From: Methanobacterium sp.
GTDB taxonomy: Archaea; Methanobacteriota; Methanobacteria; Methanobacteriales; Methanobacteriaceae
NCBI GenBank assembly: GCA_030539815.1
Contig: JAUNXM010000146.1
Span: 1-5,018 of the forward strand
Length of the DNA stretch: 5,018 bases
Reading direction: 5' to 3'
A program made the position numbers and the translations under genes. This document shows, in pieces, positions 1-5,018 of the stretch. The notes below the pieces were generated by a model, which saw nothing but the letters and a program-made list of their open reading frames with translations, was not told the DNA's origin and made no database searches. Positions within the stretch are counted from its first letter, which is position 1. Each line of letters begins with the position of its first letter.

Positions 1-55
1 ATTTGGCTTTGGCTGGGACTATTCAATCTTACTTCAGTAATAATCAGAAGGCACC
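1..55 (+). repeat. Exact 55-base direct repeat, copy 1, at window edge
   Basis: Bases 1-55 are identical to bases 463-517, read by eye base by base, and diverge at 56 (T) versus 518 (G). The offset of 462 bases equals 154 codons, so the copies are in frame and mark the same place in successive repeat units. Identity begins with the very first base of the window, so the true left limit of the repeat is unknown. Confidence 0.95.
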
Positions 56-2510
56 TAGTAGTGTGAGTACTGTTTTTGGTAATGTGAAGTTTGAGTCTTT
101 AATTTACCTGTATTCTCGTGCTTTGAGTTTGTATAAGGGTGCTAATGTGTTGCCTACCTTTTTAGGGGTTCGGCCTTGGGGTTCTGTTCCTATAATTGAT
201 ACTGGTAAGACTTCTATTTCTACTGAGGATGTGGTTAATACTGCGGTTGAGGTTAGGAATTTTGTTAATTATCACAAGTTTTTGCCGGAGTTTATAACTG
301 TTGGTGGGGTTGTGGTTAATCAGGCTACTTTTTTGGAGTTGTTGACTGAGGCTTTGGTGAAGATTGGTGGTGGTGGTAGTGGTTCGCTTGCTTTGGTTAA
401 TGTTAAGCAGCCGGTGAGTGGTTCGGAGACTGTTACTCCGGGTACTTTTAGTAAATCTGAGTATTTGGCTTTGGCTGGGACTATTCAATCTTACTTCAGT
501 AATAATCAGAAGGCACCGGCCACCATCAGTACTAGTTTAGGTAATGTAAAGTTCGAATCCTTAATCTACCTCTATTCTCGTGTGTTGAGTAATTACAAAG
601 AAGATGGTAACAAACTGCCTGCTTTAACTACAATTCGTTCATGGTCCACAACAAACATACCCTTCATGGATGATTTTTTCACTGTACAGCAAATCACTAA
701 AGCAGCAATTGATGTCAAAAAATTTGTGGAGGGTAACAAATACTTACCGGAATACATCACCATTAATGGAGTGGTGGTTAACCAATCACAATTCCTTTAC
801 TTAATTGCCACCGCAACTTTACATATCAACACAGGCGATAACTCGTTAATAACACTTTTAAGCGCTAATGTGCCAGGAAATCCCAGTGAAACCATATCTG
901 GGGGTAGTTTACTCTCCAGTGAATACTTAACTCTAGCAAATACCATCAAAAAGTATATTGAATCCAATCATAAGGCGCCAAGTTCCATATCCACATCCCT
1001 GGGAACCATGAGTTATCAGTCATTACTCTATATGTACTGCAGAATACTCAACCAAAACAGTTTAAATCAGAATCTACCAATTTTAATTAACGTGAAACCT
1101 TGGAAAACTTCAAACATACCAATAAATGATAAAACAAGTTTCACTATTTCAGAAATAACCATAGCAGCCGTTGATGTCAAAAATTTTGTGGATGGAAATG
1201 GTTACATGCCGGAATGGATCACGGTGGGTGGAGTAGCCCTCAACCAAACCCAATTCCTACATTTACTGGCTTCAGCCACAATGTTAATCAACAGTTCCAG
1301 TTCAGGTTCTGTTAATCCAGTTAATGCTATTATACCATCTAAAACAGTTAATGATGCATTAAACTCGGGAAATTTAAGTAAAAATAGCTATGTGCAGTTA
1401 GCTCAAAATATCAAAGGTTATATTGAACAGAATAGGGAAGGGCCCAGTACCATGGTGATTTCATCGGGAACAGTGAGTTTCAAATCCCTTATCTACATGT
1501 ATAGCCGTGTACTTCAGCAATATAGTCTACACAAGACCTTGCCCGCTACTATTATCCTAAAAGGATGGACCACACAGAATATACCCATCTACGATGACTA
1601 CTTCACCAACCAAGAAATCAGTAAAGTTGCCGCCGAGGTCCGGGCATTTGTGGCTGGAAACGGTTTCATGCCGGAATACATCACCATAAATGGCATTGTT
1701 GTCAACCGTGCTCAATTCCTGTACCTTTTAACCACCGCAACAGTAAAAATCAACAACAAGGATAACTCAGTCACCTACTTGCAAAAAGCCAGCGTATCCG
1801 ATAACAGTGATCAAACAACTTCTGGTAGCATGGGGCTTACTGAACTTCTGCAAGTAGCTCAGAGCATAAAAGCCTACGTAGAAACTAACCAGCGTGCACC
1901 TGCCTATGCATCAACTAGCTTAGGTCAAATGGGATTCTATAACCTCATTTATACCTACAGCCGAGTTCTTGAATACTACAAAAATAATCAAAAACTACCG
2001 TCATCCCTAACCGGAATCAAATCATGGTCTTTAGTAGTTTATAAATTACCTGCCGGATTTGAACAATACCTATTAGCTACTGCCAACTGCCAGTCCAACG
2101 ATGCAGGTATCATTGCCCTGGCAAACAGTATAACTGCCGGAGCATCCACACCTTCCCAGAAAGCATTGCTGATCTTTAACTGGGTCAGGGATAACATCAA
2201 CTATGAGTTTTACTATAATACTCTGAAAGGTGCCACCGGCACTTTAAGTGCAGGTGGTGGAAACTGTGTTGACACAGCTCACTTATTAATAGCTTTGGAA
2301 AGGGCAGCAGGAATACCCGCCAGATACGTCCATGGAAACTGCCAATTCACTAGTGGTAGTTGGTATGGTCATGTCTGGGCAATTGTTTATGTGGATGGGC
2401 AATGGCTAGTTGCAGATGCAACAAGTTCTAGAAATCAGCTAGGGGTTATTAACAGCTGGAACACAGCAACTTACACATTCAAAGGATACTACACCAGCCT
2501 ACCATTCTAA
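3..2510 (+). CDS. Pseudomurein-binding repeat protein with C-terminal C71/transglutaminase-like endopeptidase domain, 5' partial
   Basis: This is probably a surface-exposed pseudomurein endoisopeptidase or autolysin that binds the archaeal wall through repeats and cleaves its peptide cross-links. The visible 835 residues hold units beginning near residues 1, 154, 308, 463 and 615. Each full unit has two pseudomurein-binding motifs: an 'AP..ST.G...f.sLiY.YsRvL' motif (for example residues 171-195) and an 'LPEYITINGVVVNQSQFLYL' type motif (94-121, 248-275, 402-429, 556-583). The fifth unit keeps only the first motif (632-656) and then runs into the catalytic domain, about 680-835. That domain shows GGGNCVD with Cys755, YGHVWA with His790 and VADATSSRN with Asp805, the triad order of transglutaminase-fold peptidases such as PeiW and PeiP. 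The gene is open to the left edge: the first codon in the window is a TTG that corresponds to an internal leucine (Leu155) of the next repeat, so the real start and any signal peptide lie upstream. Codon use changes sharply at base 518. A structural or adhesive role with a weakly active domain is an alternative. The family call is firm; the cellular role is inferred. Confidence 0.9.
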   Translation: MALAGTIQSYFSNNQKAPSSVSTVFGNVKFESLIYLYSRALSLYKGANVLPTFLGVRPWGSVPIIDTGKTSISTEDVVNTAVEVRNFVNYHKFLPEFITVGGVVVNQATFLELLTEALVKIGGGGSGSLALVNVKQPVSGSETVTPGTFSKSEYLALAGTIQSYFSNNQKAPATISTSLGNVKFESLIYLYSRVLSNYKEDGNKLPALTTIRSWSTTNIPFMDDFFTVQQITKAAIDVKKFVEGNKYLPEYITINGVVVNQSQFLYLIATATLHINTGDNSLITLLSANVPGNPSETISGGSLLSSEYLTLANTIKKYIESNHKAPSSISTSLGTMSYQSLLYMYCRILNQNSLNQNLPILINVKPWKTSNIPINDKTSFTISEITIAAVDVKNFVDGNGYMPEWITVGGVALNQTQFLHLLASATMLINSSSSGSVNPVNAIIPSKTVNDALNSGNLSKNSYVQLAQNIKGYIEQNREGPSTMVISSGTVSFKSLIYMYSRVLQQYSLHKTLPATIILKGWTTQNIPIYDDYFTNQEISKVAAEVRAFVAGNGFMPEYITINGIVVNRAQFLYLLTTATVKINNKDNSVTYLQKASVSDNSDQTTSGSMGLTELLQVAQSIKAYVETNQRAPAYASTSLGQMGFYNLIYTYSRVLEYYKNNQKLPSSLTGIKSWSLVVYKLPAGFEQYLLATANCQSNDAGIIALANSITAGASTPSQKALLIFNWVRDNINYEFYYNTLKGATGTLSAGGGNCVDTAHLLIALERAAGIPARYVHGNCQFTSGSWYGHVWAIVYVDGQWLVADATSSRNQLGVINSWNTATYTFKGYYTSLPF
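56..462 (+). other. Block of coding DNA with T/G-ending codons
   Basis: By hand count, about 8 of the 135 codons for residues 19-153 end in A or C, against about 77 of 135 in the equivalent part of the next unit (residues 173-307). The proteins encoded are clearly homologous and the frame is intact, so this is a difference of base use and not of coding. The strand is strongly enriched in G and T, with runs such as GGT and GTT codons. Confidence 0.85.
463..517 (+). repeat. Exact 55-base direct repeat, copy 2
   Basis: This is the internal copy of bases 1-55, encoding the segment around LALAGTIQSYFSNNQKAP at the start of the second repeat unit. It lies exactly at the junction between the T/G-rich codon block (56-462) and DNA with ordinary third-position usage (518 onward). 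Confidence 0.95.
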
Positions 2511-2521
2511 ATGGTTAAACC

Positions 2522-2527
2522 AAGGAG
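2522..2527 (+). promoter_or_regulatory. Ribosome binding site deciding the PepSY gene start
   Basis: AAGGAG lies six bases before the ATG at 2534 but directly abuts the in-frame ATG at 2528, leaving no spacer. The downstream ATG is therefore the better start. The site sits in the 23-base gap after the peptidase gene, which leaves no room for a separate promoter and supports co-transcription. Confidence 0.7.
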
Positions 2528-2533
2528 ATGAAA

Positions 2534-2920
2534 ATGATTAAAAAATCAACAAAAATCCTGGTTTTAATGGCTGTTATGCTAACCGTATTAACGGTGGTTA
2601 TGTTGGCCTTGTTCGCATCTGGAGCACCAGAAAACAGTGGTAAAGAACAGAAGAAACAGAAAATAGCAGCTGAAAACAACAATACTAATATTTCAGAAAA
2701 GGTCACCATATCTCCACAAGAAGCCCAGGAAATAGCTGAAAAATTCGTTAAAGAATCAGGCGCCCAATTAGGAATTCCCAAGTTGATTGAAATCGAGGGA
2801 CAAATGGTATATTCAGTCCCGATAATGATTAATGGAACCAATGTAGGCGAAATAACCATTAATGCAATAACTGGGAAGAATATGGGATGTGCTGGTGGCG
2901 TATCTTACGGGTCCCCTTAG
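2534..2920 (+). CDS. Small membrane-anchored PepSY-like protein
   Basis: This 128-residue protein has a basic N-terminus (MIKKSTK), one hydrophobic segment at about residues 8-29, a polar Lys/Glu/Asn-rich linker (33-56), and a compact C-terminal domain at about 58-117. That domain starts ISPQEAQEIAEKFV and ends GEITINAITGK, the helix then strand pattern of PepSY domains. No lipobox cysteine is visible, so it is either anchored by the N-terminal helix or cleaved near the Ala-Ser-Gly-Ala stretch at 28-31; in both cases the domain would face outside. PepSY domains occur in protease propeptides and are thought to inhibit or modulate proteases. The start at 2534 was chosen for its spacing from the ribosome binding site; starting at 2528 would add two residues. 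The gene lies 23 bases after a wall peptidase gene on the same strand, so a role in controlling that enzyme is possible but only inferred. The stop codon falls in the loop of a downstream hairpin. Confidence 0.75.
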   Translation: MIKKSTKILVLMAVMLTVLTVVMLALFASGAPENSGKEQKKQKIAAENNNTNISEKVTISPQEAQEIAEKFVKESGAQLGIPKLIEIEGQMVYSVPIMINGTNVGEITINAITGKNMGCAGGVSYGSP

Positions 2921-2929
2921 TGGGGATCC
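2909..2929 (+). terminator. GC-rich hairpin overlapping the PepSY stop codon
   Basis: GGGTCCCC (2909-2916) pairs with GGGGATCC (2922-2929): eight pairs including one G-U, with loop TTAGT. The stop codon at 2918-2920 lies in the loop. No T-run follows at once, so it is not a classical bacterial-type intrinsic terminator. It may protect the 3' end of the transcript or assist termination at the T tracts further on. Confidence 0.4.
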
Positions 2930-2970
2930 GATATTCCCTCCATCCACTTAAATCCAAATTAGAATTGTAG

Positions 2971-2984
2971 TAATCATATGATTA
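2971..2984. repeat. Perfect 14-base palindrome TAATCATATGATTA
   Basis: The sequence equals its own reverse complement over 14 bases. It is AT-rich and lies between two convergent genes, just before oligo-T tracts. It could be a dimeric protein-binding site or a weak hairpin contributing to termination. The location between gene 3' ends makes an operator unlikely. Confidence 0.6.
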
Positions 2985-2989
2985 AATTA

Positions 2990-3006
2990 TTTTTTCCCAT
3001 TTTTTT
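2990..3006 (+). terminator. Oligo-T tracts ending the + strand transcription unit
   Basis: A run of six T (2990-2995) and a run of seven T (3000-3006) lie 70-86 bases after the PepSY stop, just before the 3' end of the convergent oxidoreductase gene. Oligo-T tracts are enough for intrinsic termination by archaeal RNA polymerase. No comparable tract is visible for the - strand between 3017 and 2921. Confidence 0.55.
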
Positions 3007-3017
3007 AATGTTCATTA

Positions 3018-4301
3018 TCAAGCAGTACTTTTCAGAATCTCCCTGGCCACCCTCAAAGCCAGCGCTGCAGACAGTAGGATGGTGGGTAGTCCTTGAGATC
3101 TGGGGGCCAGGGAAAGATCAGCCACCCATAACCCATCAGGAAGCCATGAAGGTTTCATTTTATCCACATCATTTTTATTAAGGGGAACAGTCCCTCCCAG
3201 ATGGCCCCCGTTATGAACACCTCTGATGAAAGGGCCAACAATCCCCGCCCCTTCCATTACTTCCTTAGCCTGCCTGATGGCCAAATCCAATCTCCCCTGA
3301 TCATGACCAGTCAGGTGTTTTTCCACTTTACCATTAGCCAGAACCGCACCCTTCTCAGTATCAGCCAATTTAACCATCAAGCCTACCCTATCCTGGATGG
3401 GAACCTTCCTCCAGGGTTTATGAAAATAATGGGAAAGAATATCCGGATAAGGGGATAGTATATAATCTTCATCTTGGGTGTACCAAGCCATAGGTGGTTC
3501 TTCTAGTTGCCGGGCATCAGCAAGAACCCCTCCCATGGTTAAAACAATATCTGCCCATAAATGATCTACTGCTTCCAGCCCCGAGTTTTTAAGTATCTGT
3601 GGAGTTCCAATACCTCCTGCTGATAGGACCACCACATCTGCACTATATTCTCGGTTATCTCTGGTCCGGACTCCGGTCACCATTCCATTATGGATAATGA
3701 CCTTTTCCACAAAAGATCTGCTCTTAAGGGAGGCCCCATCTCTAATTGCCTCAGTTAAAAATTTCCTGGAATCCCAACGTGCACCGCGACTGCAACCCAA
3801 TTCACATAGTCCACAGCAATTACAGCGAGTGGCATCCACAACTTTAGGCGTGGCCTCGGGATTCAAACCCAATTCCTTGGCTGATTGGAACATATTCCTG
3901 GTGACTGGTCTCCATTTATCTGGAGGGATGGGGTTGGGTTTTAATTCACCCTCCAGTTCATCATACTCCGGAGTTAGATCCAGACCAATTTCTTCTAAAC
4001 CCCGGTGAGCTCTTATTAGATTCCCACAGGACAGGGTAGTGGAACCACCAGTGGCCAGGCCCCTTACCAGGATGAGTTCCGGGGAAGAACGCTGTATATC
4101 CATGGGTGGAAAGAAATGTTTAAAGGTTCCCGCCCCTCCCAGGAGGCCCCATCGACGCAGGGGTTCAGCCCAGGATATACGTCTGGTGAAGGGTTTGAAA
4201 GGAGGACCAGCCTCCAGTACCACCACGCTAAAACCATTTGACTGTAATTCACGAGCTGCAGTTGCCCCTCCAGCACCACTGCCCACCACAATAGCTTTCA
4301 T
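3018..4301 (-). CDS. GMC-type FAD-dependent oxidoreductase with a cysteine cluster
   Basis: This 427-residue protein fits the glucose-methanol-choline oxidoreductase family, flavoenzymes that oxidise alcohols or related groups. The N-terminus carries the Rossmann FAD motif GSGAGG (residues 7-12) with the ribose-binding Glu30. [15 protein letters not shown] stretch (81-94) matches the GMC FAD-contact loop. [11 protein letters not shown] (227-237) is the second family signature. Near the C-terminus GHLGGT (366-371) matches the HxxGT motif with likely active-site His367, and ADLSLAP...[15 protein letters not shown] (394-419) matches the closing FAD segment. An insertion with [11 protein letters not shown] (Cys160, 162, 163, 166, 170) could bind an iron-sulfur cluster or another metal. 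The position before Pro406, usually Asn in the family, is Leu405. The length is below the usual 500-600 residues. The start at 4301 has AGAGGTT at 4317-4311, with ten bases between GAGGT and the ATG. It follows the hydrolase-like gene by 51 bases. Substrate and electron acceptor are unknown; as the host should be a strict anaerobe, oxygen is an unlikely acceptor. Confidence 0.85.
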   Translation of the reverse strand: MKAIVVGSGAGGATAARELQSNGFSVVVLEAGPPFKPFTRRISWAEPLRRWGLLGGAGTFKHFFPPMDIQRSSPELILVRGLATGGSTTLSCGNLIRAHRGLEEIGLDLTPEYDELEGELKPNPIPPDKWRPVTRNMFQSAKELGLNPEATPKVVDATRCNCCGLCELGCSRGARWDSRKFLTEAIRDGASLKSRSFVEKVIIHNGMVTGVRTRDNREYSADVVVLSAGGIGTPQILKNSGLEAVDHLWADIVLTMGGVLADARQLEEPPMAWYTQDEDYILSPYPDILSHYFHKPWRKVPIQDRVGLMVKLADTEKGAVLANGKVEKHLTGHDQGRLDLAIRQAKEVMEGAGIVGPFIRGVHNGGHLGGTVPLNKNDVDKMKPSWLPDGLWVADLSLAPRSQGLPTILLSAALALRVAREILKSTA

Positions 4302-4352
4302 AATTTTCAGAACCTCTTTTTTTAAATTATGGGATTGATAAATTAATAAAAA

Positions 4353-5006
4353 TCATTTGCTGCTTTTTAAGGGGTGATTCATTTTTATGGATGCTAAACA
4401 GTGATCATGTCCCTGGGTAATTCTTTTCACAAATTTCATATGGATATTGGGATTTAAACCCTGCACAACACCTTCATCTGCCGCTGAAAGAATCTTGCAT
4501 GTGCTAGAATTGTAATTATTGGCTAAACTGCAGTGAGTAACCACCATAATCATTTCATCCTTTCCATATTCTTCAACTTCAAAATCGATTCCCAGTACAG
4601 TGTACATGATTCTGGCGGCATTTATCAGATCTTTTGGATCCTCACCCACTCCCAAAAGCCTCTTAAAACGCTGACCAAGGAGCAAACCCTCGTGGTACAT
4701 AGCTTTTCTCCCTCTGTAAATGGCTTCATCAGGGCCCATGATTTTTATAAGAGTTTTTACCACTTTATTATGATTTTTAGCCATTTCTATTCTTTTTTCA
4801 TCCAGTTCACCCTTTAGAATTATCTCCTTTAGAATTATTTTTTTATTAAGTTTATAGTTCCTTTCTCCCTCATCATTTTCCAGAGGCGAATATTCATTCA
4901 ATAGTTTTCCCAGTCCATTGATGGTGGAGTCGGCCAGTATATCCAGACTTTTTTTTAGGAACCATTCCGGAGTCCACCAGGAGAGCATCCTCAGCCTAAG
5001 TCCCAT
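4353..5006 (-). CDS. L-2-amino-thiazoline-4-carboxylate hydrolase-like protein
   Basis: This protein of about 217 residues has a helical, charged N-terminal two thirds and a C-terminal part with regularly placed cysteines: THCSLAN, then STCKILSAADEG, then TQGHDHC. Counted from the possible upstream ATG at 5012, these are Cys161, Cys172, Asp179 and Cys205. The pattern C-x10-C-x6-D ... G-x-D-x-C resembles the ATC hydrolase family, named for the ring-opening enzyme of the bacterial route from 2-amino-thiazoline-4-carboxylate to cysteine. Most archaeal members have no known function, so the hydrolase name should not be taken as an activity. No signal peptide or membrane segment is seen; it is likely cytoplasmic. 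The ATG at 5006 is preferred because AGGTT at 5018-5014 is seven bases away, whereas the ATG at 5012 is one base from it. The frame is open to the window edge, so a longer N-terminus cannot be excluded. It is the upstream partner of the GMC oxidoreductase gene. Confidence 0.6.
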   Translation of the reverse strand: MGLRLRMLSWWTPEWFLKKSLDILADSTINGLGKLLNEYSPLENDEGERNYKLNKKIILKEIILKGELDEKRIEMAKNHNKVVKTLIKIMGPDEAIYRGRKAMYHEGLLLGQRFKRLLGVGEDPKDLINAARIMYTVLGIDFEVEEYGKDEMIMVVTHCSLANNYNSSTCKILSAADEGVVQGLNPNIHMKFVKRITQGHDHCLASIKMNHPLKSSK

Positions 5007-5013
5007 TATCATG

Positions 5014-5018
5014 AACCT
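5014..5018 (-). promoter_or_regulatory. Possible ribosome binding site for the hydrolase-like gene
   Basis: On the - strand AGGTT reads from the window edge and ends seven bases before the ATG at 5006. It may be cut by the edge, so its full strength is not visible. It favours 5006 over 5012 as the start. Confidence 0.4.

Larger units (their letters stand above)
1..2030 (+). repeat. Tandem coding repeat, about 154 codons per unit, 4.4 units visible
   Basis: Anchoring on the 'xAP' motif (residues 16-18, 170-172, 324-326, 479-481, 631-633) gives unit spacings of 154, 154, 155 and 152 codons. Units start near nucleotides 1, 463, 924, 1389 and 1845. Protein similarity between units is clear throughout, but DNA similarity is high only between the first two units around 1-160 and 463-620. 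The linkers between units are Gly/Ser/Asn/Thr-rich and are the most variable part. The last unit ends near a SW motif at residues 675-676 (nucleotide 2030), where the catalytic domain region begins. Confidence 0.9.

Noticed and set aside
3..5. TTG as the start of the wall peptidase gene
   Set aside because: The same codon is an internal leucine in the next repeat unit, no ribosome binding site can be seen, and the frame is open to the edge, so the gene is 5' truncated.
162..488. Open frame of 108 codons on the - strand
   Set aside because: It lies opposite the pseudomurein-binding repeats and exists because the T/G-rich codons rarely create stops on the other strand. Its product is low-complexity (Asn, Ser, Arg, Thr) with no recognisable domain.
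2515..2859. Open frame on the - strand opposite the PepSY gene
   Set aside because: The + strand frame has a ribosome binding site, membrane segment and PepSY-like domain; the reverse frame has none of these.
1..2920. Prophage lysis module
   Set aside because: C71 peptidases occur in methanogen phages, but no phage structural, packaging, integrase or attachment sequences are visible, and the long repeat arm suits a cell-encoded surface protein at least as well.
2978..4338. Several + strand frames of 67-103 codons (2978-3181, 3201-3458, 3697-4008, 4039-4338) and a - strand frame at 4064-4291
   Set aside because: All overlap the GMC oxidoreductase gene, whose family motifs fix the true strand and frame; these are shadows.
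4302..4352. Possible separate promoter for the GMC gene (AT-rich stretch) and a five-T tract just after the upstream stop on the - strand
   Set aside because: The gap is only 51 bases and AT-rich, so TATA-like strings and short T-runs are expected by chance. A promoter or partial terminator here is possible but cannot be supported from sequence alone.
4533..4817. Open frame on the + strand inside the hydrolase-like gene
   Set aside because: The product is Phe/His/Ser-rich without a domain, while the - strand frame has the cysteine pattern of a known family.

Overview
The window most likely comes from a pseudomurein-walled methanogenic archaeon of the Methanobacteriales, probably Methanobacterium or a close relative. 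The main reason is the first gene: tandem pseudomurein-binding repeats ending in a C71/transglutaminase-like cysteine peptidase domain, a combination characteristic of that order. AT-rich DNA, short intergenic gaps, archaeal-type ribosome binding sites and oligo-T tracts fit. The genus is inferred by recognition, not by a database search.

Layout. On the + strand, 3-2510 is the 3' part of a large cell-wall gene whose beginning lies outside the window. It has four complete repeat units of about 154 residues and a fifth truncated unit, followed by a catalytic domain with a visible Cys-His-Asp triad. Only 23 bases later comes a small membrane-anchored PepSY-like protein (2534-2920), very likely in the same transcript. 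The gap at 2921-3017 separates convergent genes and holds a hairpin, a 14-base perfect palindrome and two oligo-T tracts, consistent with termination of the + strand unit. On the - strand, an L-2-amino-thiazoline-4-carboxylate hydrolase-like protein (4353-5006) is followed by a GMC-type FAD oxidoreductase with a cysteine cluster (3018-4301). They are 51 bases apart and may form an operon.

How the genes may work together. The + strand pair looks like a wall-remodelling module: a pseudomurein-targeting endopeptidase plus a small PepSY protein that could restrain or position it. The - strand pair looks like an uncharacterised redox/hydrolase pair; its substrate cannot be told from sequence.

The most notable signal is at the left end. 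Bases 1-55 recur exactly at 463-517, one repeat unit later. The DNA between (56-462) has codons ending almost only in T or G, and normal A/C-rich third positions begin abruptly at 518. The left end therefore looks like an assembly break inside a tandem repeat, and the first unit may belong to a longer T/G-rich array, a paralogue, or a gene-conversion tract. No tRNA, rRNA, CRISPR array, insertion sequence or clear phage gene was seen.
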